Part shown: positions 17,956 through 26,470 of the stretch, piece by piece | Numbering within the stretch: the stretch's first letter is position 1 | How the letters are laid out: every line of letters begins with the position of its first letter | Assembly: GCA_020847975.1 (NCBI GenBank) | Contig: JADLBD010000117.1 | Span: 16,688-80,687 of the forward strand | DNA from: Bryobacterales bacterium | GTDB taxonomy: Bacteria; Acidobacteriota; Terriglobia; Bryobacterales; Bryobacteraceae | DNA: 64,000 nt | Direction of reading: 5' to 3' | Notes under the pieces: model-generated | The model's database searches: none | Seen by the model: the letters and a program-made list of their open reading frames with translations, nothing else | What the model was told of the DNA's origin: nothing | Translations under genes and position numbers: made by a program

Positions 17956-18960
17956 CTACGCCTTCGTGCCTTTGACCAACACCTCCGGCCGCAGGCAGAT
18001 CGGCAGAGGGTTCGATTGCGTGTGCACGTCGGTCCCGCGCTCAAACTTCCGCGGCGCCTGCTTGGCATAAAGCGGCAGCCCCAGGGTGTTCGCCGTCTCG
18101 TTGAAGTCGGCCGGCGCGAAGTAGGTTCGGAACGTCGAGGCCGTGCCCAGCGGGAAGAAGTGCGCTTCGTCGTCGGCAATGAACTTGCGCACCGTTCCGG
18201 CCGCGTCGGTGGCCTGCCCGCGGTATTCCTCAAACGTGATGCCACCGAAGGTGAAGCCTGCCCGGTAGTCGTTGCCGAGTTGCTGGCTGCGCTGGAAGTA
18301 CTGGAAGGCCTCCTTGACCTTCGAGTGCGTCGTCAAAGCATCGAAGAAGCCCTGCGAGCAGAGGCAGTAAATGCCCGTCATGAACTCCCCGCGCAGGTTG
18401 TCCTCGATGTGGCGCTTCACCTCGAGGATCTTCAGCAACACCTCCGTGGTGTTGGTGCCGAGAGCGAAGTTCACCGTCTTGGCGGTGATGCCGAATTCGC
18501 TGTAGAGATCGTACAGCGTCGAGCCGTCGGCATCGAGGATTACGCCTTTGAGAGCTCCCATGCGAAGGTGCTCGAGGGTGATCGCATGCTTGTTCCGTAT
18601 GTTCTGGAGCTTTCTGGCGATCAAGTTCGACAGCGTCTCCAGATCGTTTTCCGAGCCGAAGGCTCGCAGTCCCTGCACCTCTTCCGGAAGCACGACATCG
18701 TCGTGGGGGATGTGCGGGATCACGAAGGAGCGCACCTTTCGCTTGGCCTGTGTGCCCAGCGTGCCTGGCGCTCCCACAGGCATCGTGGGCAGCAGGTTGA
18801 GCACGCCGCTCATTTCTTCGATCAAGATGGTGCGGGTGCGCACGCCCTCGGGCGGCATCAGCCCGAGCTGCTCGACACGGCCGTAGTTGTTGGGGATTTT
18901 GTTGATGGCGGCCGTCAAGGCCACCATGTTGAAGGCGTCATTCGAGAAAGGATTCAACAT
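17956..18960 (-). CDS. Major capsid protein (lambda gpE family)
   Basis: A 334-aa protein matching the phage major capsid E family: N-terminal NPFSNDAFNMVALTAAIN, then VRTRTILIEE, a middle stretch with LEHLRMGALKGVILDADGS, and a C-terminal half with FGGITFEEYRG. Length is that of lambda gpE (341 aa). It lies 3 bases downstream of the decoration protein gene, the lambda D-E order. It forms the icosahedral shell. Confidence 0.93.
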   Translation of the reverse strand: MLNPFSNDAFNMVALTAAINKIPNNYGRVEQLGLMPPEGVRTRTILIEEMSGVLNLLPTMPVGAPGTLGTQAKRKVRSFVIPHIPHDDVVLPEEVQGLRAFGSENDLETLSNLIARKLQNIRNKHAITLEHLRMGALKGVILDADGSTLYDLYSEFGITAKTVNFALGTNTTEVLLKILEVKRHIEDNLRGEFMTGIYCLCSQGFFDALTTHSKVKEAFQYFQRSQQLGNDYRAGFTFGGITFEEYRGQATDAAGTVRKFIADDEAHFFPLGTASTFRTYFAPADFNETANTLGLPLYAKQAPRKFERGTDVHTQSNPLPICLRPEVLVKGTKA

Positions 18961-18963
18961 GGA

Positions 18964-19632
18964 CTACGCTCCTTGGCGGACCAGAATGCCCAAAGACTTC
19001 AGTTGGGCGATGGCCGCGTTCTTCTGGTTGGTGGTCGCGCCGGCAGGCCAGGTGATGCCGTTGTCCGAGACGATCGCGTTGCGCACAACAGCGACCGCCG
19101 ACCGGTCGGTACCATCGGGCGCCGTCGTGTCGTCGGTTAGGATGCCGCACGCGATGTCCGATCCGTCGGTGGCGGCGAAGTCGATCTGCTTCAACTTGCT
19201 GGAACCCGCAGCGACCGTGATGGTGAAGGCGTCTCCGGCGACGAAGTCCGTGGCGCCGTCAGCGATGGTGAAGGTGAGATGGATGGCGAACTGTGCGCCT
19301 ACCGTGGCAATGCCGATCAGGATTCCGTCGGGATCCTCGACCGAAAACTTGCCGCTGTTGGCCGCGGGTTCGATGCAGGCGACCTGGTAGATGCCGGGTT
19401 TGGCGGCTTGCCCGACGGTTGGATTTGTGGTGATCGTGCCATTGCCAGTGTTGCCGGCGACAGCCGCAGCCGTGGCCGTTCCTTTGGTGACGCGGCCCAG
19501 CACCATCCCGCTCGTGAGCGCGCGCACTGCGCCGCTGCCGGCCAGCACGGTCACAATGTCCCGGCTGTACTGGTTCTCCTCTTCCCACTTGAGCCAGTCG
19601 CCCAAGCGCTTCGACTCGGTCTGAACGGACAT
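18964..19632 (-). CDS. Head decoration protein (gpD-like)
   Basis: A 222-aa protein preceded by AAAGGAGG about 9 bases before ATG 19632. It is small-residue and Thr rich, with a C-terminal half (DIACGILTDDTTAPDG, then AIAQLKSLGILVRQG) typical of the head decoration D family, which trims the mature capsid. Lambda gpD is only 110 aa; this longer form has about 100 extra N-terminal and middle residues, a type seen in other phages. It sits between the protease/scaffold and capsid genes as in lambda. Confidence 0.85.
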   Translation of the reverse strand: MSVQTESKRLGDWLKWEEENQYSRDIVTVLAGSGAVRALTSGMVLGRVTKGTATAAAVAGNTGNGTITTNPTVGQAAKPGIYQVACIEPAANSGKFSVEDPDGILIGIATVGAQFAIHLTFTIADGATDFVAGDAFTITVAAGSSKLKQIDFAATDGSDIACGILTDDTTAPDGTDRSAVAVVRNAIVSDNGITWPAGATTNQKNAAIAQLKSLGILVRQGA

Positions 19633-19635
19633 GGG

Positions 19636-19992
19636 TTACTTGCCTCCTTTAGCAGCGGTCATTAGCCGCTCGACGGCTTTGACCACCGGGTTGTTCTCGG
19701 GCAACCCGGTCGCACTGGCACCGGTCTCGGGCATGACGTGCGAGCGGATCTCCACGGAGTCCTCGGCGGCGCGCGCCTCGATCAACTGTCGGCGAGCCTC
19801 ACTGGGAGTGGCATGCCGGGCCAGCAGAGCCGGGGCGCGTCCGGGCATTCCGGCGAGCGCACAGAGTTCCACAATCTCCCGCGCGTCCGCATAGCCTTGG
19901 CGTCCAGCCTCGGTGCGGACGACTTCGATATCGATGGTGGGCTCGGGCGTGGCGGCGTGAACCGCTTCGGCCTGCCCCGTTTCCTGTTGCAT
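19636..19992 (-). CDS. Internal scaffold protein (Nu3-like), in-frame within the protease gene
   Basis: An in-frame internal ATG at 19992 (MQQETGQAEAV) is preceded by CCAGGAGGC, a near-perfect Shine-Dalgarno about 8 bases away, the strongest in this gene. The 118-aa product is the charged C-terminal part of the protease fusion. In lambda, Nu3 scaffold is made from an internal start within C in just this manner, and the scaffold is degraded by gpC. The signal is visible in the sequence; use of the start is inferred. Confidence 0.75.
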   Translation of the reverse strand: MQQETGQAEAVHAATPEPTIDIEVVRTEAGRQGYADAREIVELCALAGMPGRAPALLARHATPSEARRQLIEARAAEDSVEIRSHVMPETGASATGLPENNPVVKAVERLMTAAKGGK

Positions 19993-20820
19993 GGTATTGC
20001 CTCCTGGGTGAGTTGAGATCATGGGACCCGCGAACGCGCCGGACTTTCTGGTGGCGGCGATCAATCCCGCCAACGCGTCGCGGAAGGTTCCTGTGCGATC
20101 GGCGAGGCCTGCCGCGAGAGCCTCGGGACCATACTTGAGGGCCGCGCCGAACTCGCGGACGGAATCCTCCGTGAGACCCCGTCCACGGGCGACGGCACTC
20201 GCGAAGAGTCCATAGAGTCGGGAAACCTCTGCGCCAAGTGCCGTTCGCGCGGCGTCCGACAGTGGCTCGTTGGGATTACCGTCGGTTTTGCCTTCGCCCT
20301 CGGCGATGTAGGTCACCTTCACGCCGAGCTTGCGGTTGTACTCGCTCCAGTCGACGTGCTCGGCGTAGACGCCGACACTGCCGACTCCGCCGGTGAACTC
20401 GGGAACGTAGATCTTCGCGGCTGAGGTCGCGAGCAGATACGCCGCACTGAAGACGCTGTTGTCGGCGACGACCCAGATGGGCTTCTCCTTGGCGAGCCGG
20501 TTGATTGCAGCCGCAGTCTCAAATGCGTTGTCCGAGTCACCCCCAGGTGAGTTGATGCGAAGCAGGATGCCGCGCACCTCCGGATCAGTGACTGCCTGCT
20601 CCACCTCATCGAGGATCTGCCCATAGGCTGTCGCGCCGAGAAAGACGGCCTCGAACAGGGACGGCTCGTTGGCAAGGACACCGGCGATATCGACGACCGC
20701 AACGCCGTCCTGGAAGACGTAGGGCCGCCGCGCGGCGTAGGCGGTGTCGAGTTTCGACGCCTCGATCAGCAGAGGCTTCGCGCCAAACAGGCGCAGGAGT
20801 TGATCTCGTCGGGTGATCAT
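19636..20820 (-). CDS. Prohead protease, S49/SppA family, with C-terminal scaffold
   Basis: A 394-aa lambda gpC-like protein. The S49 core covers about residues 1-270: ILLRINSPGGDSDNAFE, the nucleophile region ADNSVFSAAYLL and the Lys of EGEGKTDGNP. The last 118 residues form a separate, charged, helical scaffold part with its own internal start. The gene overlaps the portal stop as ATGA (20817-20820). It matures the prohead by cutting scaffold and portal. Confidence 0.9.
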   Translation of the reverse strand: MITRRDQLLRLFGAKPLLIEASKLDTAYAARRPYVFQDGVAVVDIAGVLANEPSLFEAVFLGATAYGQILDEVEQAVTDPEVRGILLRINSPGGDSDNAFETAAAINRLAKEKPIWVVADNSVFSAAYLLATSAAKIYVPEFTGGVGSVGVYAEHVDWSEYNRKLGVKVTYIAEGEGKTDGNPNEPLSDAARTALGAEVSRLYGLFASAVARGRGLTEDSVREFGAALKYGPEALAAGLADRTGTFRDALAGLIAATRKSGAFAGPMISTHPGGNTMQQETGQAEAVHAATPEPTIDIEVVRTEAGRQGYADAREIVELCALAGMPGRAPALLARHATPSEARRQLIEARAAEDSVEIRSHVMPETGASATGLPENNPVVKAVERLMTAAKGGK

Positions 20821-22262
20821 ACGTTGCTCTCGTCTGCGGGCAGGGGCTCCTCAGGCCGCGGATCGGTGTCGTAATTCAGGCCCAGATTGTCGGCTCGCCG
20901 GTTGTCGGCGGCAATCTCCCGATCAATCGCCTCGGCGTCGTAGCCCTGCTCGGAGACGACCTCGGAGCGGCTCTTGAAACCAGCGCGCACGGCCATCATC
21001 TGGGCCTTGATGTCCTTCAACGGGTCGACCCAGGCGAAGCCCGGTGGAATCCACTTCACCTCGGAATAGGCTTCGGGATCGCCGGTGTAGGGCAACGCCT
21101 CCGCCTCGAGCGAAGCCTGGATCCATCGCCGCCAGATGGGCTGGCACATCTGGAACGCCAGGACCTGATGCTGAAACTGCTCGCAGCGGCGACGGAACTC
21201 CAGCAATCCCGCCCGGATCGAGGAGTAGTTGACACCGGTCAGATCCCCGGTGAGTTGCTCATAGGTGATCCCAATGCCCGCTGCGATGGAACGCAGTTGC
21301 ACACGCATGAACGTCTCGTAGCTGGCTCCGACGTCAGCCGGGTTGGAGAACTTCACGTCCTCGCCTGGCAGGAGAACCTGTAGGGTGCCAGGCTCTAAGC
21401 CGGTCAGCGCGGCAGCACCCGAGTCGGCCTCACCCTCACCGAGAATTTGATCCTCCGGCGCGTTCTTGATCACGAAACCGGCAAACATCGCCGCTGTCTT
21501 CTTTCGGACCAGTTCAGCGTCGTCATACTGATCGAGCTCGTGGAGTTTCACGAGAACCTGCGTCAGCCAGGGTTGCCCACGGAGTTGTCCTGGGCGAATT
21601 GGCCGGAACAGGTGCAGCACGGACTCTGCCGGCACGCGAACCAACTCCGTCGAGGCCATCGGGTTCGACGAGTCACCCGGGTGCTCCCGATACAGGTGGT
21701 AGGCGACCCTCTTACCGATCGCGTTGAACTCGATGCCGGCCCGGATATAGTTCCCGTTCTCCCGCATCCGGTTCTCGTTCGTCGGAAGGTGCTCGCCTTC
21801 GAGAATCTGAAGTTGGAGCGGGACACTCAGTCCATCCTTGGGCAGACGCGAACGCATCCGGATGATGCACTCGCCGCCCTCTGCTGTCGACCGGCACGCC
21901 AACGACTGCAGCCCATAGAAGTCAGTCAATCCATTGGCGTCGGCCTCGTCGGTCCACCGTAGCCACAGCTTCTGAATGCTTTCTCGAATTGCCGGGTCGG
22001 CGTGCAAGGACTGTGGCTTGATGCCTGTTCCTACACAGTTGCCGACGAAGGCATCGAGCGCATTCGTTGCCCAGGGATTCCGTCGAACCATCTCGCGCGA
22101 GCGGGACCGCAGGGTGTCGAGCCCGCCGAAGACCAGGGTGTTGATGTCGCTGGTCGCCGGCCACCAGCCAGTCGTCCGGCGCGTGTTGGCGGCGGCTTCG
22201 TATCCAGACGCCATGCGAGAGCGCGACGACCAGGCGGCTTTCAGTCGACCCAGCAGTGTCAT
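20817..22262 (-). CDS. Portal protein (lambda gpB family)
   Basis: A 481-aa protein. I set the start at ATG 22262, 4 bases after the gpW stop; the frame is open further upstream but there shadows gpW. The sequence matches the lambda portal family: EMVRRNPWATNALDAFVGN near the N-terminus, then ILEGEHLP, then IGKRVAYHLYREHPGD, HLFRPIRPGQLRG and QLTGDLTGVNYSSIR. It forms the twelve-fold ring through which DNA is packed and to which the tail joins. Confidence 0.95.
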   Translation of the reverse strand: MTLLGRLKAAWSSRSRMASGYEAAANTRRTTGWWPATSDINTLVFGGLDTLRSRSREMVRRNPWATNALDAFVGNCVGTGIKPQSLHADPAIRESIQKLWLRWTDEADANGLTDFYGLQSLACRSTAEGGECIIRMRSRLPKDGLSVPLQLQILEGEHLPTNENRMRENGNYIRAGIEFNAIGKRVAYHLYREHPGDSSNPMASTELVRVPAESVLHLFRPIRPGQLRGQPWLTQVLVKLHELDQYDDAELVRKKTAAMFAGFVIKNAPEDQILGEGEADSGAAALTGLEPGTLQVLLPGEDVKFSNPADVGASYETFMRVQLRSIAAGIGITYEQLTGDLTGVNYSSIRAGLLEFRRRCEQFQHQVLAFQMCQPIWRRWIQASLEAEALPYTGDPEAYSEVKWIPPGFAWVDPLKDIKAQMMAVRAGFKSRSEVVSEQGYDAEAIDREIAADNRRADNLGLNYDTDPRPEEPLPADESNV

Positions 22263-22266
22263 CGCT

Positions 22267-22473
22267 TCAGAAACCCTTCTCCGTGGAAATCCGGATCTGC
22301 CGGACCACCGGAGCTCCGGCGGCTTTGGCGATCTCGGCTTCGGCGGTGGCAATGGCCTGCTTCAGTTCAGCCACGTCCCGGAACTCCATTTCGCGATCGG
22401 CGAACCGCAAACGTCGCACACCGCTGGCGAGCGCGTCTCGCAGCGCCTGGAGTTGCTGTTCGGTGTAGGGCAT
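22267..22473 (-). CDS. Head-tail joining protein gpW-like
   Basis: A 68-aa protein beginning MPYTEQQLQALRDALASG, with VRRLRFADREMEFRD in the middle, matching the gpW family (lambda gpW, 68 aa). It lies between terminase large subunit and portal as in lambda, separated by 1 and 4 bases. It joins the head after packaging and makes the tail attachment site. Confidence 0.93.
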   Translation of the reverse strand: MPYTEQQLQALRDALASGVRRLRFADREMEFRDVAELKQAIATAEAEIAKAAGAPVVRQIRISTEKGF

Positions 22474-22474
22474 G

Positions 22475-24415
22475 TCAGTTGTGCAGAAAGCGAGAGCGAA
22501 CCACCCGGCGAGTTGCCGCCGGGCGCAGGGTTGGTGGCACGCTGCGCGGCGCCTCCGCCGGCGGTTCCACCGTGCCTACGGGCGCTCGCGCACCCAGCAT
22601 TCCCACTTGTTCTTCGAGCACGCGCCAGTGCCGCTCTGTGAAGCGGTCCATTCCAAACTGGGCGGCTGCCGCGCGCCCAAGTACGAAGGTGTCGAGAGCC
22701 TCATTCCGCTCCCGCGTCTTCACCCATTCGAGCTTCCTGTACCCTTTAACGACCTTCGGGACCAACTGCTCGGCGGTGAGTTGCCGGAAGAACTCTTCTT
22801 GAAGTTCGGGGAAATGGCAGTACGCCGGTGGGAACGGCTGCCCACTTTCCACTGTCGGCCGCTCCAGCTTCAGCCAGCCGTAGAATTCGCTCTTCAGCAT
22901 CCCGCTCGCTACTGGCCACACCTTGATGCCGCGCTTGCTGCGCTTACCCGTGACCATCACATCAACGGCCGTCGGCTGTCCAATCGGAGCGGTCCCCGTC
23001 TCGTATCCCTTCGTCGCCAGCACACGTCCGGGGCCCTGTCGCCGGACCCACGAATAGACCTGCTGTGTGGCATATCCCGAGTCGACGGCCATCTTGACGA
23101 TTCCGAGTTCTACTCCAGCCTGGTGCGGGTAGACCCTGTTCAGCACGTCGGTTAGCCGGTCCCACACTTCTGGCAGCGAAGTATCGCCATCGATGACAAC
23201 GTAGTCGACCAGCCAGTTCTCGCGGCCTCGACCGTAGGCGGTCACTTGCACCTCAAGACGATCGCGCTGCACGTCACAGCCGGCTACCAGAAAGAGAGCA
23301 CCAAGAGGCACCACGCCCAAGCGGTAGTCTTCGCGCCGGTCATAGAGCCGCTGCCAGTCAGGAGCCTCGGCCATCTGCGTCCACGTTTCACCGAGGACCG
23401 TATTGACGAAGACCTGCAGCAGCGTCGGATTGGTCTGCGCCTTCTCAAACATGACCGCGGCCTCTGGCCAGCCGAACCACCCCACTGGGCTGTACAGGCT
23501 CGACAGGTGGAAACCAGCGGTCTTCCCATCGCCGGTTGCGCCCGGGCGCCACTCGCCCCGCTCGAGCATCCAGTGCTTCTGGTGATTCTCGATGCGCGCG
23601 CGGCAGTGCTCGCAGGCGTAGACGGCTTCCTCCGGCCTCCCTTTAGGCCATGTGACCTGTGCAAACTTCAATATCTGCATCGCGTCGCAGGCCGGGCACG
23701 GCACCCAGTAGCTGCGCTGGTCACTCGTTTCAAAAGCGGCCTCAATGCGGCTCAGGCCGGCGATCTTGGGCGTCGACGCCAGGAAGAGCTTTCGTCGCGC
23801 GAAGGTTCGCGTGCGCGCCGTCGCCAACTGGATCGGATCGCCTTCCCCGTCGACGTCGCCCGGATAGGCATCCACTTCATCCAGAAACAGGTACCGCGCG
23901 GCCATCGAACGAAGACCCACCGCGCTGTTGGCGCCTGTCATCACGAGCACGCCGCCCGGAAACTCCTTCGCCAGGACCGTGTTGCCCGAGTCTCGCGACC
24001 GCGGATCGCACACCAGCTTGCGGAGCACCTCACACTCTTCAATCAGCGGATCGATTCGCTGCTTCGAGTTGCGCTTGGCCATCTCCACCGTAGGCTGGAC
24101 GGCCATGATTGGACCTGGTGCCTGGTGGATCACGTAGCCGATCCAGTTGTTACCGGCTTCCGTGGCTCCGATCTGAGCCCCCTTCATGAAGACGACCCGC
24201 TCGACCGGCGACGACGGGGAGAGGCAGTCCATGATCTCCTTCAGATAGGGCGTCCGATCCGTGCGCCATGGGCCCGGTTCGGCGGACGCCCGCGTTGATA
24301 GAGTCCGGTACTGATCTGCCCATTCCGACACAGTGAGCAGCGGGTCCGGCCGCGCGCCGGCTGCAGCCGATGCCCCATAGATCTCGTCAGCGGTTTCTGC
24401 CGTCAGCAAACTCAT
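22475..24415 (-). CDS. Terminase large subunit (lambda gpA family)
   Basis: A 646-aa protein. The ATPase half (about residues 1-290) holds ERVVFMKGAQIGATEAGNN, YLFLDEVDAYP (Walker B-like) and KLFLASTPKIAG. The nuclease half holds GCDVQRDRLEVQVTAYG and a later KMAVDSGYATQQVYSWV, the acidic residues of the RNase H-like fold. It packs DNA and cuts at cos-type ends. It overlaps the small subunit gene by 29 bases. Its C-terminus is Pro/Arg rich. Confidence 0.95.
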   Translation of the reverse strand: MSLLTAETADEIYGASAAAGARPDPLLTVSEWADQYRTLSTRASAEPGPWRTDRTPYLKEIMDCLSPSSPVERVVFMKGAQIGATEAGNNWIGYVIHQAPGPIMAVQPTVEMAKRNSKQRIDPLIEECEVLRKLVCDPRSRDSGNTVLAKEFPGGVLVMTGANSAVGLRSMAARYLFLDEVDAYPGDVDGEGDPIQLATARTRTFARRKLFLASTPKIAGLSRIEAAFETSDQRSYWVPCPACDAMQILKFAQVTWPKGRPEEAVYACEHCRARIENHQKHWMLERGEWRPGATGDGKTAGFHLSSLYSPVGWFGWPEAAVMFEKAQTNPTLLQVFVNTVLGETWTQMAEAPDWQRLYDRREDYRLGVVPLGALFLVAGCDVQRDRLEVQVTAYGRGRENWLVDYVVIDGDTSLPEVWDRLTDVLNRVYPHQAGVELGIVKMAVDSGYATQQVYSWVRRQGPGRVLATKGYETGTAPIGQPTAVDVMVTGKRSKRGIKVWPVASGMLKSEFYGWLKLERPTVESGQPFPPAYCHFPELQEEFFRQLTAEQLVPKVVKGYRKLEWVKTRERNEALDTFVLGRAAAAQFGMDRFTERHWRVLEEQVGMLGARAPVGTVEPPAEAPRSVPPTLRPAATRRVVRSRFLHN

Positions 24416-24857
24416 TCAGCGCTTTCCGAATCTCCACCGAGAGCAGCTCGTGCACCTTTCGGGTGTCGGTCTCGGCCGCCAGGACCGCCGCCACCCGGTC
24501 AGGGATGTTCAGCATGCCGTCCCGGAACATCCGGAACTTGTTGAATGCCGCCACCTGCACTTCATCGCGGTTGATCAGTTTACCGAGCCGCTCTTCGTAC
24601 TCGATTTTGGCCAGCCGCGCCAGATAGGCCTCGCGGATCGCGCGGGACTGCGCATAGCTGGGCCCGGACACCGAGGCCTCGCCCGTAGCAGGTGACGCTC
24701 CATAGTTGGTGTTCCGCTCCCATTCCTGGTCTGCGATCTCGACATCGATCTTACCGTCGGCGTTGGTGCGGATGCGCCCAGCTTTGATCGCCTTCTGCAC
24801 GGCGGCAAGGCTGATGCCGCGATGCCGAGCATAAGCGCGCTGGCTTACCGTCGCCAT
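24387..24857 (-). CDS. Terminase small subunit (Nu1-like)
   Basis: A 156-aa protein whose N-terminus is a winged-helix DNA-binding segment (SQRAYARHRGISLAAVQKAIKAG), as in the Nu1/gpNu1 family, followed by a linker and a helical domain that should contact the large subunit. It is the first gene of the leftward structural operon, so a promoter and perhaps a cos site should lie just to its right (24858-24918), but I cannot identify them with confidence. Confidence 0.88.
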   Translation of the reverse strand: MATVSQRAYARHRGISLAAVQKAIKAGRIRTNADGKIDVEIADQEWERNTNYGASPATGEASVSGPSYAQSRAIREAYLARLAKIEYEERLGKLINRDEVQVAAFNKFRMFRDGMLNIPDRVAAVLAAETDTRKVHELLSVEIRKALNEFADGRNR

Positions 24858-24918
24858 GAATCTTTCTTCCAGAGAATCGCGATTCTTGCCTTGCTATCAC
24901 GGGCGTTCAAAGTGATGA

Positions 24919-25173
24919 ATGTCATCGATGCAGCGCACCAACAAGCAAACCAAACAGACCGCCGCGGAATGCTATGCCGCACGGCACGCCGAATGTGCCG
25001 ACCTGCTGAAGCGCATCGCCGCCCGCCTCGATCAACACCAGAAGGATCAGACCCAGGAACCCGCCAACTGGGGGTACGCAGGCGACCTCGGCCGCGTCAC
25101 CGAAGAACTCGCCTACGTCCTGGCCGGCCTCGGCGACCACAGCGCCGTCGACGCCAAGGGGCTGGAGTACTGA
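24919..25173 (+). CDS. Small hypothetical phage protein
   Basis: An 84-aa protein (or 81 aa from ATG 24928), read away from the terminase operon. It is helical, with AAECYAARHAECADLLKRI and a C-terminal DLGRVTEELAYVLAGLG. It ends 2 bases before the next ATG and is followed by two more genes in the same direction, forming a small rightward operon. No known domain is seen. No good Shine-Dalgarno marks the start. Confidence 0.6.
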   Translation: MSSMQRTNKQTKQTAAECYAARHAECADLLKRIAARLDQHQKDQTQEPANWGYAGDLGRVTEELAYVLAGLGDHSAVDAKGLEY

Positions 25174-25175
25174 AC

Positions 25176-25403
25176 ATGACCCGCGAGGAACTGATCGCCT
25201 GGGCCACCCGCAACGGTTGGAAACTCGACCGCTGGGGCCACCTCAAGAAGGAGTTCGACAACGGCACGCATCGGCTGAAGTTGAGCCGCATCGCAGCACG
25301 CCACGAAATCTCGACGCCGTTTGGCTGGGCACGCCTGGCCAGCGGCTATCTCAAAAACCTCAACATCACCGACGACGGCAAGCTCGCCGGCATGAACCGA
25401 TAG
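25176..25403 (+). CDS. Small hypothetical protein, DNA-interacting type
   Basis: A 75-aa protein that starts at ATG 25176, 2 bases after the preceding stop. It is basic and Trp-rich: EELIAWATRNGWKLDRWGHL, then RLKLSRIAARHE. The pattern is seen in small phage-linked proteins next to DUF3489 genes. Function unknown; a nucleic-acid role is only a guess from charge. Confidence 0.6.
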   Translation: MTREELIAWATRNGWKLDRWGHLKKEFDNGTHRLKLSRIAARHEISTPFGWARLASGYLKNLNITDDGKLAGMNR

Positions 25404-25418
25404 GACAGGAGAACAACC

Positions 25419-25994
25419 ATGACTACGTTTACGATCGACACCGAGAACAACATCACGGCGTTTGCCGAGTACGAGGATGCCCTGAACCACCGCATCGGAA
25501 GCATCGAAGGGACCTTCGCCAGCGAGAAAGAACTGGCCAAGCTGACCAGCCAGTGGCCGATCGGCCGCTTCGTCGACGTCTGGAACACCTTCGCCGGCGT
25601 GGTCCCCTTCGACACGCTGAAGCCGGTCAAGAAGTTCACGGACCGCAAGACGGCGGTCGCCCGCATCTGGAAGGCGGTCCAAGCCCTGACGCCCACCCCC
25701 GCGCAACACGCGGCCCCCGCCGCGCCGAAGAAGGCTAAGGCGACCAAGGAGGCCAAGCCCAAGGACGACGCCGCAGTGCCCAAAGAGGCGCGCGAGGGCA
25801 GCAAGAAGGCCATCGTTCTCGACATGCTGAAACGCCCGGCTGGCGCGACTCTCGCCGACATCATGTCCGCCACTGGCTGGCAGGCGCACAGCGTCCGCGG
25901 CTTCATCTCCGGCAGCCTCTCCAAGAAGATGGGCATCAAGGTCGAGTCCTTCAAATCCGAGAGCGGCGACCGCGCCTACCGCGTAGCCCAGTAG
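25419..25994 (+). CDS. DUF3489 domain protein
   Basis: A 191-aa protein with AGGAGA upstream of ATG 25419. The C-terminal 65 residues are a DUF3489 domain: VLDMLKRPAGATLADIMSAT, GWQAHSVRGFISG, then KMGIKVES. The N-terminal 85 residues are a separate helical domain, and an Ala/Lys/Pro-rich linker joins the two (about 88-125). DUF3489 looks like a winged-helix fold and is often found near phage-type recombinase cassettes in proteobacteria and acidobacteria. Here it ends a three-gene rightward operon and is followed at once by a strong hairpin. Confidence 0.82.
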   Translation: MTTFTIDTENNITAFAEYEDALNHRIGSIEGTFASEKELAKLTSQWPIGRFVDVWNTFAGVVPFDTLKPVKKFTDRKTAVARIWKAVQALTPTPAQHAAPAAPKKAKATKEAKPKDDAAVPKEAREGSKKAIVLDMLKRPAGATLADIMSATGWQAHSVRGFISGSLSKKMGIKVESFKSESGDRAYRVAQ

Positions 25995-26010
25995 CCACTC
26001 CCTCCTCCTA

Positions 26011-26039
26011 CCGCCGCCGGCCTCACAAGCCGGCGGCGG
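26011..26039. terminator. Strong bidirectional hairpin terminator
   Basis: A perfect 11-bp stem: CCGCCGCCGGC at 26011-26021 pairs with its complement at 26029-26039, with a 7-base loop (CTCACAA). On the plus strand TTCTGTTCTT follows, so it should end the DUF3489 operon. The leftward 90-aa gene has its stop codon in the loop, so the hairpin may end both convergent units. Confidence 0.8.
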
Positions 26040-26295
26040 TTCTGTTCTTCAGTTCCTCGGACAACGCATCCAACCGTTCGCGCAGATGGTCCTCTCTTAG
26101 ATGACACTCGCTGGTGCGTACAAAGGTCCCGTTAATCCGGGTGATGATCCGGTTCTCCAGTTCGGCCAACTCCTTTCGCACCTCGGCCAACAGTGCACGG
26201 TTCTGCAAACCGACAAAAGTCCCGATCAGACCGGAGATCAGCCCGCTGGCCGGAATCAGTATTTGAATGAAGTGCTCGTTCACGTTCCCTCTCAA
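26023..26295 (-). CDS. Small membrane-anchored protein
   Basis: A 90-aa protein with one hydrophobic segment (IQILIPASGLISGLIGTFV, about residues 10-28) followed by a charged, coiled-coil-like tail (LAEVRKELAELENRI). The layout resembles small phage membrane proteins such as holin-like or spanin-accessory proteins, but no family is recognised. Its stop lies in the terminator loop. It overlaps the preceding 112-aa frame by 164 bases, which is unusual and leaves some doubt about which of the two is fully real. Confidence 0.55.
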   Translation of the reverse strand: MRGNVNEHFIQILIPASGLISGLIGTFVGLQNRALLAEVRKELAELENRIITRINGTFVRTSECHLREDHLRERLDALSEELKNRTAAGL

Positions 26296-26470
26296 GAATG
26301 CGCAGCTCAGCAGACCAATCCATCAACGCCAGGCACAGCCCCTCGACGTCCGGATGCCCGTCGAGCAACAAGCGTTCGATTCCGGCAATCTCGGCGTGAC
26401 ATCGCTCGACCTCGCGCTGCCACTGGGCGTCGCTCTCTGGTGATCTCGTACCGTCCGGCAAACAGATCAC
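26132..26470 (-). CDS. Small hypothetical protein coupled to the PD-(D/E)XK gene
   Basis: A 112-aa frame whose ATG overlaps the stop of the nuclease-like gene as ATGA (26467-26470). The first 60 residues look genuine (DAQWQREVERCHAEIAGIE, then GHPDVEGLCLALMDWSAEL). The last 50 are basic and overlap the membrane-protein gene in another frame, so the true end may have been altered. No function can be given. Confidence 0.45.
   Translation of the reverse strand: MICLPDGTRSPESDAQWQREVERCHAEIAGIERLLLDGHPDVEGLCLALMDWSAELRILERERERALHSNTDSGQRADLRSDRDFCRFAEPCTVGRGAKGVGRTGEPDHHPD

Noticed and set aside
17815..19140. Plus-strand 441-codon frame over the capsid genes
   Set aside because: Antisense to capsid and decoration genes, with shadow-type composition.
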